This document shows positions 18,118-27,513 of a stretch of DNA of 64,000 nt, piece by piece (position 1 is the first letter of the stretch; each line of letters begins with the position of its first letter). Origin of the DNA: Gracilibacillus salitolerans (GTDB lineage: Bacteria > Bacillota > Bacilli > Bacillales > Amphibacillaceae); the NCBI RefSeq assembly GCF_009650095.1, contig NZ_CP045915.1, positions 1,736,001 to 1,800,000 of the forward strand, in the 5' to 3' direction. The notes beneath the pieces were generated by a model. The model saw only the letters and a list, made by a program, of their open reading frames with translations. It did not search any database and had not been told where the DNA came from. The position numbers and the translations under genes were made by a program.

Positions 18118-19551
18118 ATGGCCATATTAGATACTTTTTCTGTCCCAGAAGAAGCTGTCCGTAATAAAGATTTTTCTGTTCGAGTCCGTACAGATGACAA
18201 AGAATGGAAGGAGATAGGTGTATATGAAGTAAAGGTAGATATGCACAATGTTCGGAAAGCTTCTATGGTTCATTTTGATATGGATGAATTCATAGACGTA
18301 GAAATTACATGTAACTATATGGATGTGGAAGACATTATTATCCGACCATTGTCGAATAAAATCTCATATAAACAACATCAAAATGTCATTAATATGAAGT
18401 TGGATCAACCATGTAAATTATCGGTCGAAGTGAATGGGGATCGTTTTCATAACCTCCACGTATTTGCAAACCCGATTGAAAAGGATAAACCTGATGTAAT
18501 GAATGGAAATGTAGCTGTAATTGAGTCAGGTAATCATCTTCCAGAGAATATTACGCGGATAGCTACACAACCAAACTCTAATGGTGTAATTCCCGATATA
18601 TTGTATTTTGATGCTGGTTACCATTGTATTAAAGGAAGCGAGTTTCGTATTCCATCACATAAAACGATTTATCTAGACGGTGGATCGGTGATTGAAGGCT
18701 CATTTTTATGTGACCATGCAGAAGATGTGACAATACGTGGTAGAGGCATTATGTATATGGCAAACATGGAAAAAACGACTTACTATAGAGGAGTGCAGAT
18801 CGAGTTTTCCAGGAATATTACAGTTGATGGTATAGTTGTGGTTGATCCACCACATTACAGTATTCTTATTGGTCAATCATCTGACATCAAAATAAATAAC
18901 TTTAAATCATTTAGTACACGAGGCTGGTCAGATGGGATTGATATGATGTCGAGTAAAGATGTTTCTATCCATGACGTATTCATGCGAAATTCTGATGACT
19001 GTATCGCTGTTTATGGTAGTCGAGGGAACTTTTATGGTGACACGAAAAACATACAAGTAAACAATTCAATTTTATGGGCTGATGTTGCACATCCTGTGAA
19101 TATGGGAACACACGGTGATCATGAAGGAACGGGAGACACGATAGAGAATATTCACTTTAAAAATATCGACATCTTAGAACACCATGAACCTCAAGAGAAT
19201 TATTGGGGAGCAATGGCAATTAATGCTGGAGATATGAATGTTGTAAAAAATGTAACATTCTATAATGTACGTGTTGAAAATTTTGAACTAGGTCAATTAC
19301 TAGATCTAAGAGTTGTATTTAATAAAAAATATAATCCTGCTCCAGGTAAGAGGATTGAGAATATAATCTTTAAGAATATTGAATATAACGGTGAAAACGA
19401 AAAGCCTTCACGGATTTATGGATATGACGCTGATCGAAATGTTAGTGATGTCATCTTTAGTAATTTAAGGATAAATGGAATCAAAGTTTTGAATGCTGAC
19501 GAACAACACTTCGATATAAATGAATATGCGCATTGTATCAAATTTGTATAA
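18118..19551 (+). CDS. GH28-like right-handed beta-helix glycosidase (cytoplasmic)
   Basis: A 477-residue protein with an N-terminal beta domain (about 1-150) and a parallel beta-helix. Helix motifs SDGID (271-275) and NSDDC (D293, D294) correspond to the NTD and DD active-site motifs of GH28/GH49 enzymes, and repeated turns such as NITVDGIVV, DIKINNFKSF and NIQVNNSILW are visible. The usual GHG motif is replaced by a THGDH segment. There is no signal peptide, so it should act on imported oligosaccharides such as galacturonides. AGAGGTGATTG precedes the ATG. GH49-type or another beta-helix family cannot be excluded. Confidence 0.75.
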   Translation: MAILDTFSVPEEAVRNKDFSVRVRTDDKEWKEIGVYEVKVDMHNVRKASMVHFDMDEFIDVEITCNYMDVEDIIIRPLSNKISYKQHQNVINMKLDQPCKLSVEVNGDRFHNLHVFANPIEKDKPDVMNGNVAVIESGNHLPENITRIATQPNSNGVIPDILYFDAGYHCIKGSEFRIPSHKTIYLDGGSVIEGSFLCDHAEDVTIRGRGIMYMANMEKTTYYRGVQIEFSRNITVDGIVVVDPPHYSILIGQSSDIKINNFKSFSTRGWSDGIDMMSSKDVSIHDVFMRNSDDCIAVYGSRGNFYGDTKNIQVNNSILWADVAHPVNMGTHGDHEGTGDTIENIHFKNIDILEHHEPQENYWGAMAINAGDMNVVKNVTFYNVRVENFELGQLLDLRVVFNKKYNPAPGKRIENIIFKNIEYNGENEKPSRIYGYDADRNVSDVIFSNLRINGIKVLNADEQHFDINEYAHCIKFV

Positions 19552-19602
19552 TTTTAATTTACACTAATGATAGATTGAATATTCATAAATCCAGATAAAG
19601 GC

Positions 19603-19642
19603 ATCCGGACCTTTCATACACCTTTTATGATTTGGTCCGGAT
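19603..19642. terminator. Terminator-like hairpin between converging genes
   Basis: ATCCGGACC / GGTCCGGAT, a 9-bp perfect GC-rich stem with a 22-base loop, between the GH28-like gene (+) and the ykuS-like gene (-). Confidence 0.65.
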
Positions 19643-19650
19643 ATTAAAAA

Positions 19651-19902
19651 TTACTGCTGTTGTTGCAATCTTTGTTGTACTTCCTGACTAATGTCATTCG
19701 CGCTAAGTCCTTGTGCGCTAATAACAGCACCTTGAATCGCAGTGTCTTGCATTCCCATCACATTTTCATCTTGACCGGAAATGATGCAGCAATCACAGCC
19801 ATTGGCATCTTGTTCTTGTCTTAATGTGATGACTTCATGTCCATCTTCTTGTAATTTTTGCTGAACATCTGTTAAGGACTCTTCTACTCCAATACGAGCC
19901 AT
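19651..19902 (-). CDS. ykuS: YkuS-like (UPF0180) small protein
   Basis: An 83-residue protein starting [25 protein letters not shown], with the family Cys pair in [20 protein letters not shown] and a Gln-rich tail. It matches the YkuS/UPF0180 family of Bacilli, whose function is unknown. The start at 19902 is set by GGAGGT six bases upstream. It is a stand-alone gene. The region 19903-20232 upstream holds no other gene and no clear promoter that I can defend. Confidence 0.85.
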   Translation of the reverse strand: MARIGVEESLTDVQQKLQEDGHEVITLRQEQDANGCDCCIISGQDENVMGMQDTAIQGAVISAQGLSANDISQEVQQRLQQQQ

Positions 19903-20232
19903 ATTTTGACCTCCTTGAATTATCGTCATCTTTAATATGTTCTTTATTCATTACTTCATACACAGTTATATTTTTTACTGCAATTACTGTTCTATTCCTC
20001 CAATTTACATTCTTCTTTAAAAGGAAATTAGATACTCACGCTTTTTACTTAAAGCTGATCACCAAAAAAATGGTTAATTTTTATTACACTTGTATATCGA
20101 GATCGATACGCTACACTTTTTAAAGAACCGGAGAAATTTACATCCAAATGCAATTTTTAAAATGAACAAATATAAGGAAGCCTTTTGCATGAAATCAGTC
20201 TCAATGTAAAAGATAAAGATGAGGTGATTAAC

Positions 20233-20442
20233 ATGAAAGAGAAACGAAAAGAGAACTTTCAAATGCCTAATCCAGCAAATCAGGATGGTGAAATTGGGAT
20301 CAGAAAAGACATAGATCCCGCACATCTTGAAGATACTGTTGAGCGATATGCAGGAGACTCTGTTGACGCGCACAAAGAATTGGAAGAAGCAAACGAATAT
20401 GTTGCTAATAAAGAAATTGAACAAGTAAGAAATAATTCTTGA
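20233..20442 (+). CDS. Small hydrophilic protein of unknown function (69 aa)
   Basis: GAGGTGAT sits just before ATG 20233. The 69-residue product is charged and lacks membrane segments (MKEKRKENFQMPNPANQDGE... ending QVRNNS). It contains GIRKDIDPAHLEDTVERY, but I recognise no family. It is the first of three very small genes reading the same way and could be a stress- or sporulation-related peptide, which is only a guess from size and composition. Confidence 0.65.
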   Translation: MKEKRKENFQMPNPANQDGEIGIRKDIDPAHLEDTVERYAGDSVDAHKELEEANEYVANKEIEQVRNNS

Positions 20443-20542
20443 ATAAGCTGGTTTAGCAGGAAATAATCTGTTGCTAAACCATCAACAATCTTAACTAACT
20501 CAAGTTTTACAAAACTAACTTTAAGAATAGAAGGGGTTAAAA

Positions 20543-20716
20543 ATGAAAGAGAAGGATAGAACTCAAAAAAGAATCGAGATTGAACATGAAGCAATTCCTG
20601 AAATAGATCATGAAACACACCATCCTGATAGGGAGGAAACGAAACTCAAACAAACCTCATTTGAACCAGGGAAAGACTACCTAAATATGGATACAGGTGT
20701 TCAAGATGAAAGATAA
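20543..20716 (+). CDS. Small hydrophilic protein of unknown function (57 aa)
   Basis: AAGGGG lies six bases before ATG 20543. The 57-residue product is strongly charged with a His-rich patch (EIDHETHHPDREE) and no hydrophobic segment. No family recognised. Its 3' end overlaps the next small ORF by 11 bases, which supports coupled translation. Confidence 0.55.
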   Translation: MKEKDRTQKRIEIEHEAIPEIDHETHHPDREETKLKQTSFEPGKDYLNMDTGVQDER

Positions 20717-20849
20717 AAGTCGATCAAAAAGTACGAATGAAAAGATAAAAAACAAAAAAGATCATGAGTTTTCAGAAGAACTCTCTGATGGTGGAGAAAG
20801 AGATGAATTTATAAAAAGGCAAACTGGTAGAACTTGTGGTGGGTTATAA
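20706..20849 (+). CDS. Small basic protein of unknown function (47 aa)
   Basis: It begins inside the 3' end of the preceding small gene; AGGTGTT seven bases upstream could serve as ribosome site. The 47-residue product has a Lys/Ser-rich start (MKDKSRSKSTNEKIKNKK) and ends TGRTCGGL. A terminator follows 53 bases later. No family recognised. Confidence 0.5.
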   Translation: MKDKSRSKSTNEKIKNKKDHEFSEELSDGGERDEFIKRQTGRTCGGL

Positions 20850-20901
20850 TGAGAGACTCCTTGTCCATCTACTTGCAGGTGCATCATCTTTAAATTGTAT
20901 T

Positions 20902-20944
20902 ACACAAGTGATTTTACGCAAGAATCACTTGTGTATATTTTTTA
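20902..20944 (+). terminator. Rho-independent terminator
   Basis: ACACAAGTGATT / AATCACTTGTGT, a 12-bp perfect stem with a 9-base loop and a T-rich tail, behind the three small genes. Confidence 0.85.
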
Positions 20945-21072
20945 TTACATTATTTTAAAAATAGCAGAACAATAGTAAATAAAAGAATCTAATCTTAAAA
21001 AAGATATCCCCAAATTTGAAATAGGTTAAAATCATGACACTAATGTCAATTATTTATTGTATATAACAAAAA

Positions 21073-21086
21073 TGAAAACGCTTAAA
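21073..21086 (+). promoter_or_regulatory. cre box upstream of the 2028-residue enzyme
   Basis: TGAAAACGCTTAAA matches the cre consensus at 13 of 14 positions, the best in the window. TATAAC at 21062-21067 immediately upstream may be the -10 box, placing the cre across the start site. It predicts glucose repression of the secreted-enzyme unit. Confidence 0.55.
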
Positions 21087-21132
21087 ATTATCTGTAAGAG
21101 TATTTAGCATTTAAGGAGGTGATTCAGTATCA

Positions 21133-21165
21133 ATGTACCGGACAAAACTTGTTTTTGAAACCTAA
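21133..21165 (+). other. Possible 10-codon leader ORF behind a full Shine-Dalgarno
   Basis: AAGGAGGTGA near 21115-21124 is a perfect ribosome site followed, at longer than usual spacing, by ATG 21133 and a 10-residue frame ending in TAA. It lies 32 bases before the large enzyme gene. It could be a leader peptide or a chance occurrence. Confidence 0.2.
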
Positions 21166-21196
21166 AGATCAAAGAATAAGGAGGAGTTATTGAAAC

Positions 21197-24100
21197 ATGC
21201 TGTTAAAAATGAGAAGCAGTAAACAAAGGAGTAAAATATTGATGGTCTTTTTAGTAAGTTTATTACTTATTCCTAACCTCTCGATGAATTCTATAAATCT
21301 AAAAGCAGAAGAAACAGATGAAAATCCAGAATCTTTAAAGGGTGTTATTGACTGGATAGATTTTGGCAATAAAGAATCAGAAAAGCAACATAATTTTAAC
21401 GGAAAGAATACAAGTATAATAACCGAAGCTTTAGATGAAAAGGCAAGAGTAGCCACACCTCTAAATCCTGCAGATAAAAAGGGTGGGGATCTGACATTTA
21501 AGATGAAGGTTGACCCTGAGGCTCAAAATTATTTTACTTTAAAGTTTTGGGGAGATGATGCTTCAAGTTATGTCAACTTGATTTACATTAATGGAGAACA
21601 AATTGGTTATAGGAGAAATGGAGACTATGAAGCTATCAATAAAGGAGCTGGAGAAACTCCATTACCAAATCGTTTTTATTATAGTACGATCATGCTTCCA
21701 CTTGAACATACTTATGGAAAAGAAGTAGTTGAAATAACCATAGGTACACATGATTTCTTTAACAACGTTACTTCAGATTCAAGAGGGTATTATAAGGCAT
21801 ATACACATACGCAGCCATATTTGGATGTTTCAGATGAAAACCAGGGGGTTAAATTGTCACAGAATGTGGATGAAATTGTAAGACCTGATATCAGTGAAAA
21901 TGAAAAAAGTGATTATATTGAAAATTACCAGAAAAGACAGATTGATCTCTTCAATCAATACCATTCACAATTTAGTGATGACTCGACCTCTGACAGATTA
22001 TCGATTGAGAGATATAAGGAAGAATTACGATTCTATGCCGATACACTCAATTATGATTCGTCACCTGCAAAAACAACAGAGGAAAAAAGGGAAGTTATCT
22101 ATAATATTTTTGAAGTGATAGATAACTATGTCAAAGAATACTATGGAGATGTTAGGAAAATAGGAACAGGTGGTCATCAATCCGATTGGGGCGGATACTA
22201 TGCCAATTTAGGTCAAGTTCTTTATCTTATTGAAAATCATATCTTTGACGAAGAAATATTAGGTGAGGAAGAATTTAATGGATTTTTAGAGCAATCTTTT
22301 GATACGGGGACAGAAGCAGGAGAATTTTCATTGGCAAATGAAGATTGGAATGGTGATGAATTATCCCGCCGTGATGCATGGGAGCGGACATTAAAAGCAA
22401 ATTTTGATTTTGCCCGTTCAAGACTTTCCTATATTTTTAATCAGGTCATGTACACTTATGAGGGAGCATGGAAGTCTTCAGAAGGACTACGTATCATTGG
22501 GTCTCAATATTATGAAGGAAAAGAACGAAGCAATCGAATCTTATTAGAAGCGCTTGGAATTGAACCATTCTTGGGCGAAGAAGTGCTTGTTGGACCAAAT
22601 GGAGAAGAATTAGATTTGTTCCATTCTCTGTTTTACCATGATGGTTCTGCTCGATATACGGATGATTATTTACAAATTGTTATGAAGGGGCTTGCGAAAA
22701 GTGAATTAGATGAAAGTGGAAGTGTTGTTAGAAGGAAACCGCTTGGTGAGAACTATACAACCATCACTGAGGCTGGCTTAACAAGAGAAAATGGTTATGT
22801 GGCGAATTATGGGGAATCCACGAATTATTTTCCTCAATATTTCTATTGGACGTTGAATCATGAAGGAGACGAAGAATTAAATAAGGAAATATTAAAAATA
22901 ACATTAAAAAATCTGCATGCTCGTGGCTTAGCACGGTATACCAGTTTAACGGATGACGGAGAACGTGTGATGCGAATGGAACAGGTTATTGATGAAAGGA
23001 ACCCAAGTTTTCCGGGCTGGCATGGTTATGCAACAAGAATAACAGAAGGAAAAGTAATGTTATATGCATCTCTTGAGAAATTTATGGCAGATAATAGCGA
23101 AAAATATAGCGATCCAGAATGGGATGAGTATTGGGGGTATGCTGCCGAGGCTGTTGGATTTGCACAGCAGCAAATTGCAGACAATCAGTTTTTTAATCAT
23201 TTTAACAATATTGATATTCGACGTGATTTATGGGCAACGGAAACCTATCAATATGTTACTGAAGAAAGGGGAAATTATGACCGTTTTGGTAATATAATGG
23301 CTGGTGTGGTACATCCACAGACAGATTTTGATTATTATTCAGATGAGGAAATTGATCAATTAAACGTAGATCCGGATGACTACAATCAATTTGCCTGGGT
23401 GGATCTAGATAGTATGTTTGTTTCTCTAAGGGACAATGATACAAGAATTTTTGGTCAATTGAACCATCGAAATCGTGGTTATGTTGGCAACGGAAAGCTC
23501 CATGTCTTAAATGAAGATCATGATAATATTGTTCAAATAGCCACAAACGCAAAATTTAAATATAACGATTACTATCTTCGTCTGAATAATATAGATGTTG
23601 ATTTTATGTCAGATCAGTTAATTGATCCTAATGATGCGACACAGGCTTTGGCGGGAGAGGTCGCTCCAATTACTTATCAGCCAGGTGTTGGACAAGTAAA
23701 CAGGCAAAATTTTGAGGTTGATCATGCATATTCCGGTTATCCAGATTTATTAACTGCGAGGTATGGAAAATACTTCTTTGTTTTTAACACAACCAGGGCA
23801 GAATATGGCAACAAACAATCCTTTGATATCGAATTACCTGCCGATTTTAACGAAAGTACTGTTTTAGATTTAGTAACAGGCGAAAACATGGAGGTTCATG
23901 ATGGGAAAGTAACCATTTCAGCGAAAAACGCCATGGTTTTAAAGTTGACGTCTGATTTTGAAGAAAATTCTAAGCCGCATCATGTAGACTTTACTAATGT
24001 GTTAGCTGGTAACGGTTATGCAGGTATCACGTGGACAACGACAGCAGGTGCCGATTCCTACACGATTAAACGATCAACGTCAGAAAGTGGAGAATATGAA

Positions 24101-27100
24101 GAAATAGCTACCGGTATAGAAGGAAACTATTTTGAAGACAAAACAGTTGAAAATGGAAGTACGTATTATTACAAAATAGCAGCCGTTAATGAAAATGGTT
24201 CTGGCTGGGATTCTTACCGAACCAAGCTGGATTTGACAGAGCCAGTTTCCGATTTGAAAGGTAACAAGAATAATAGCAAAAAAAGCTGGCGTGATGATCG
24301 AGTTGGTGATATTACTGAAGGAAAGGCATCGGTAAAAGGAGACAAAATCACCATTCAGGATGGTGATGGAAACGGTTTTGGAACAGGCGATGACTACAAA
24401 GTTTTAGAGCGTGAAATACACGATTCTTTCCATTTTGTGAATAAGGTCGTATCAGGCAATAGCTCGATAAGTGGGAAAATTGAAAATCACAATGGTGATG
24501 TTACTGGTTTGATGATGCGTGATCAGCTAGATTCCAATACGCGTTATATTTACTTTGGAGCAGATTCAGATGGTAATTTAGTTTTACAAAATCGCACAAG
24601 AAATTCACAGCATCAATGGAATGATGAAGTAGCAAGTCCACTTAACGCTGAACTGGAAGGTTATCTAGTGGATGACTATCCTTACCTTAAATTAGAACGT
24701 GATGCTGATAAACATATGTTTTATGCTTATGTATCACAAGACGGTGAAAATTGGGAAAATGTTGCGGAAATTTTCACCCCATTTCCATATGCCATTTACA
24801 CGGGAGTAACTGCATCAGACAACGGGCGATTTAATGAGGTAAATGTTGCGGAAAATAATGCGGACATTCTGATTCCTCGTATTAAACAAGTTGAAGACCA
24901 TGTTACATTGTATTGGAATAAGCCTAAAGATGCCGTAAGCTTTAATGTTTATCGTACTTATGATGAAAAAGCAAGTCGTAAAGACCCTGTCTTTAAAGAG
25001 GGAACGATGACATTAAAGGAGGATTCATCGTGGAAAGAGGTACTGTCTCAAACTACCGGCACAGCCTTTGAAGAAGATCGTCTAAGAATAGGGAGTGTCT
25101 ACTTTAAAGTGGTTGCTAATTATGCTGATGGGAGCTTCGGTTCGTTTTCTGAAACCGCTTCGGCTTATGCAGATTCGATAGGTGAGCTTATAGGAAAAGC
25201 AGAAACTATGTCACCTGAACCTTATACAAAAGGCAGCTACTATCTCTTTAAAGAGGAATTAAAGCGAATTAAAGAAGTTGTAGAGACAGCTAAATTTGAT
25301 GAAGTACAATTGGTTGATGATCTTTACAATATATATGATTTACTGGTTCCAAAGGAAGAGATTCTATTGAAAAAAATTGAGATTGGTCCTTCAATGGTAG
25401 TAGCTTCAACAGAAGCGTGGGGAGGAAATGGAACTGCTGAAGAAAATGCTTGGTTTGCCTTCGATGGTGATCTTCAAACATTCCCTGATACGCTTGAACG
25501 AATTAGTTGGGTTGATATTGACCTGGGTGAAGCTAGCCAAAGTGTAATTGACACCATTAAATACTATCCTAGGCATGATCACATTGGAAGAATTAATGGT
25601 TTAGTTATCCAGGGCTCGAATGACAAAGAGAATTGGACTGAACTTTATGAGATAGGTAGTGTTTCAGAAGCGAAATGGCATTCCAACAGTATTAACGACT
25701 CTGGTAGCTATCGCTATTTCCGTCTCTATGATGATCATGATGGACGGGTAAATGTTGCGGAAATGGAGTTCTATCAGTTAACAAATGACAAAACTCTACT
25801 ACAATTATTAATTGAAAGAGCTGAAAGTGTTGATGAAAGCAAGTATGACCAAGAAAGCATGGCTATGTTGACTGAAGCTTTAACAGATGCAATAGCTGTC
25901 AATGAATTAGAAGATATTGAACAGAAACAAATAGATGAGTCAGCAGCAGCTCTCCAAGTAATCTTAGAAGAATTGGAAGTGATCGCCAATGGTCCAATAC
26001 TTGCACCAATTGGCAATAAATTGATTGTTGCCGAAACTAACTTATCATTTAAGTTGAAATTAAATAGTAGAAATAATGATTCCGTTCAATATCGTGTAGA
26101 AGGCTTGCCTGAAGGAGCACAATTCAATGAGAAAAATAAAAAATTTTCGTGGACACCAGAAAGAGATCAAAGTGGTGAATATCAAGTAACATTTATAGTT
26201 TCAGATGGAGAGAATCAATCTTCCCAAACAATAAAAATTGTTGTGAAAGGAGAGCCATCACTTAACGTAGAAACAGGTCATGAAGTAACGGTTGGAGAGG
26301 CATTGGACTTGTCAATTGATGCCTCTGACCCTACTGGAGAAGAATTAACCTATCATGTTGAGTCATTACCAGAAAATGCTGAATTCAATGAAAAAAATAG
26401 TAAAATCACTTGGATCCCAGATGATTATGATGTTGGAACATATGAAATAATCATATCTGTTTCCAACGAAAGATTTACCGTGAGTGAGACAATAAGTATA
26501 ACGGTTAAAATTCCCGTTGAGAAATATACAAAAGGAAGTTATTACCTCTTTGAAAAAGTAATTGCAAGCATTCATGAGGAAATGGAGAATACAGAAAGAG
26601 AAAGAAAGGAATTCAGTAAAGAAATTGAAGAAGCTGTTAATTTATTGGTATCTATTGAAAAACTTTATCAAGAAATTGAGGTTACAGAAGAAATGGTTAT
26701 CGCATCACATAAGTCTTGGGACGACACAGCTTCAAAAAGAGAAAATGGCTGGTATGCTTTTGATGGAAATACTTCAACTGCGACAGATAATGCTAGTAAT
26801 CCAGGATGGGTTCAGATTGATTTTGGTGATGAAATTAAAAGAAATATTACAAGCGTCAGTTTTTATCCAAGACAAGGATATCCGGAACGTATGGAAGGCT
26901 CGATCATTCAAGGTTCAAATGATGGGGAAAAGTGGACGGATTTAATAAGAATAGGTGACGTTTCCTCTGTTCAGTGGCATCAGGAAGTAATCGAAAATAA
27001 TGAGGCTTTCCGTTACATTCGATATTATTCACCACGTGCAAATACAAATGTTGCAGAGCTTAAATTTTCCGAGTTACTAGTAGATAAAAGTTTACTAGAA

Positions 27101-27283
27101 GTATTGATTGATGAGGCTATAGCAGTAGATTCATCCATGTATTCTGAAGAAAGCTATAATAATCTTCAAAATATAATAACAAGTTCCGAAGAAGTAGTGA
27201 CCAGTGAGCAAGTAGTTCAAGCAGAAGTAGATGCTGCGGTAGAGGAATTACAGTTAGCAATAGATAGTTTGGAAGAGAGATAA
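21197..27283 (+). CDS. Very large secreted multidomain polysaccharide-active enzyme, catalytic family not recognised (2028 aa)
   Basis: A signal peptide (about 1-35) is followed by a beta-sandwich (about 45-215), a helix-rich domain resembling an alpha/alpha-toroid (about 230-680; GTGGHQSDWGGYYANLGQ, YGESTNYFPQYFYWTLN, PSFPGWHGYATR) and a beta-domain (about 690-920) ending ISAKNAMVLKLTS. This order, helical barrel then beta-sandwich, is typical of polysaccharide lyases and some hydrolases, but I cannot name the family. FN3-like modules (about 925-1015 and 1230-1330) flank a DUF1349/LamG-like region. Then come an F5/8-type C module (about 1398-1525), a FIVAR-like helix (1531-1595), two cadherin-like He_PIG modules (1602-1771), a second F5/8 module (1831-1958) and a second FIVAR (1961-2028). 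No LPXTG or SLH anchor is seen. A terminator follows. Confidence 0.85.
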   Translation: MLLKMRSSKQRSKILMVFLVSLLLIPNLSMNSINLKAEETDENPESLKGVIDWIDFGNKESEKQHNFNGKNTSIITEALDEKARVATPLNPADKKGGDLTFKMKVDPEAQNYFTLKFWGDDASSYVNLIYINGEQIGYRRNGDYEAINKGAGETPLPNRFYYSTIMLPLEHTYGKEVVEITIGTHDFFNNVTSDSRGYYKAYTHTQPYLDVSDENQGVKLSQNVDEIVRPDISENEKSDYIENYQKRQIDLFNQYHSQFSDDSTSDRLSIERYKEELRFYADTLNYDSSPAKTTEEKREVIYNIFEVIDNYVKEYYGDVRKIGTGGHQSDWGGYYANLGQVLYLIENHIFDEEILGEEEFNGFLEQSFDTGTEAGEFSLANEDWNGDELSRRDAWERTLKANFDFARSRLSYIFNQVMYTYEGAWKSSEGLRIIGSQYYEGKERSNRILLEALGIEPFLGEEVLVGPNGEELDLFHSLFYHDGSARYTDDYLQIVMKGLAKSELDESGSVVRRKPLGENYTTITEAGLTRENGYVANYGESTNYFPQYFYWTLNHEGDEELNKEILKITLKNLHARGLARYTSLTDDGERVMRMEQVIDERNPSFPGWHGYATRITEGKVMLYASLEKFMADNSEKYSDPEWDEYWGYAAEAVGFAQQQIADNQFFNHFNNIDIRRDLWATETYQYVTEERGNYDRFGNIMAGVVHPQTDFDYYSDEEIDQLNVDPDDYNQFAWVDLDSMFVSLRDNDTRIFGQLNHRNRGYVGNGKLHVLNEDHDNIVQIATNAKFKYNDYYLRLNNIDVDFMSDQLIDPNDATQALAGEVAPITYQPGVGQVNRQNFEVDHAYSGYPDLLTARYGKYFFVFNTTRAEYGNKQSFDIELPADFNESTVLDLVTGENMEVHDGKVTISAKNAMVLKLTSDFEENSKPHHVDFTNVLAGNGYAGITWTTTAGADSYTIKRSTSESGEYEEIATGIEGNYFEDKTVENGSTYYYKIAAVNENGSGWDSYRTKLDLTEPVSDLKGNKNNSKKSWRDDRVGDITEGKASVKGDKITIQDGDGNGFGTGDDYKVLEREIHDSFHFVNKVVSGNSSISGKIENHNGDVTGLMMRDQLDSNTRYIYFGADSDGNLVLQNRTRNSQHQWNDEVASPLNAELEGYLVDDYPYLKLERDADKHMFYAYVSQDGENWENVAEIFTPFPYAIYTGVTASDNGRFNEVNVAENNADILIPRIKQVEDHVTLYWNKPKDAVSFNVYRTYDEKASRKDPVFKEGTMTLKEDSSWKEVLSQTTGTAFEEDRLRIGSVYFKVVANYADGSFGSFSETASAYADSIGELIGKAETMSPEPYTKGSYYLFKEELKRIKEVVETAKFDEVQLVDDLYNIYDLLVPKEEILLKKIEIGPSMVVASTEAWGGNGTAEENAWFAFDGDLQTFPDTLERISWVDIDLGEASQSVIDTIKYYPRHDHIGRINGLVIQGSNDKENWTELYEIGSVSEAKWHSNSINDSGSYRYFRLYDDHDGRVNVAEMEFYQLTNDKTLLQLLIERAESVDESKYDQESMAMLTEALTDAIAVNELEDIEQKQIDESAAALQVILEELEVIANGPILAPIGNKLIVAETNLSFKLKLNSRNNDSVQYRVEGLPEGAQFNEKNKKFSWTPERDQSGEYQVTFIVSDGENQSSQTIKIVVKGEPSLNVETGHEVTVGEALDLSIDASDPTGEELTYHVESLPENAEFNEKNSKITWIPDDYDVGTYEIIISVSNERFTVSETISITVKIPVEKYTKGSYYLFEKVIASIHEEMENTERERKEFSKEIEEAVNLLVSIEKLYQEIEVTEEMVIASHKSWDDTASKRENGWYAFDGNTSTATDNASNPGWVQIDFGDEIKRNITSVSFYPRQGYPERMEGSIIQGSNDGEKWTDLIRIGDVSSVQWHQEVIENNEAFRYIRYYSPRANTNVAELKFSELLVDKSLLEVLIDEAIAVDSSMYSEESYNNLQNIITSSEEVVTSEQVVQAEVDAAVEELQLAIDSLEER

Positions 27284-27299
27284 AAGATGAGGATTGTTA

Positions 27300-27337
27300 G
27301 GTGGCTAAATAAATTTGATTTTTAGCCACCTTCTATT
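27300..27337 (+). terminator. Rho-independent terminator
   Basis: GGTGGCTAAA / TTTAGCCACC, a 10-bp perfect stem with an 11-base loop and a T-rich tail, behind the large enzyme gene. Confidence 0.85.
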
Positions 27338-27513
27338 ACATGATTAATATTTATAAGATAAGCACATCGAGGAAAGATGGAATTAGTAGAATTAGGTAAT
27401 TCATTGTTTTAGAAAGCATATGGTATAGGTTGGATATCATTCTTGGAGGATTAAATATTTGTTAAAAATGTAAAAATTAACTATATCTATTTAGGTTATT
27501 GGAGTTGATTTAG

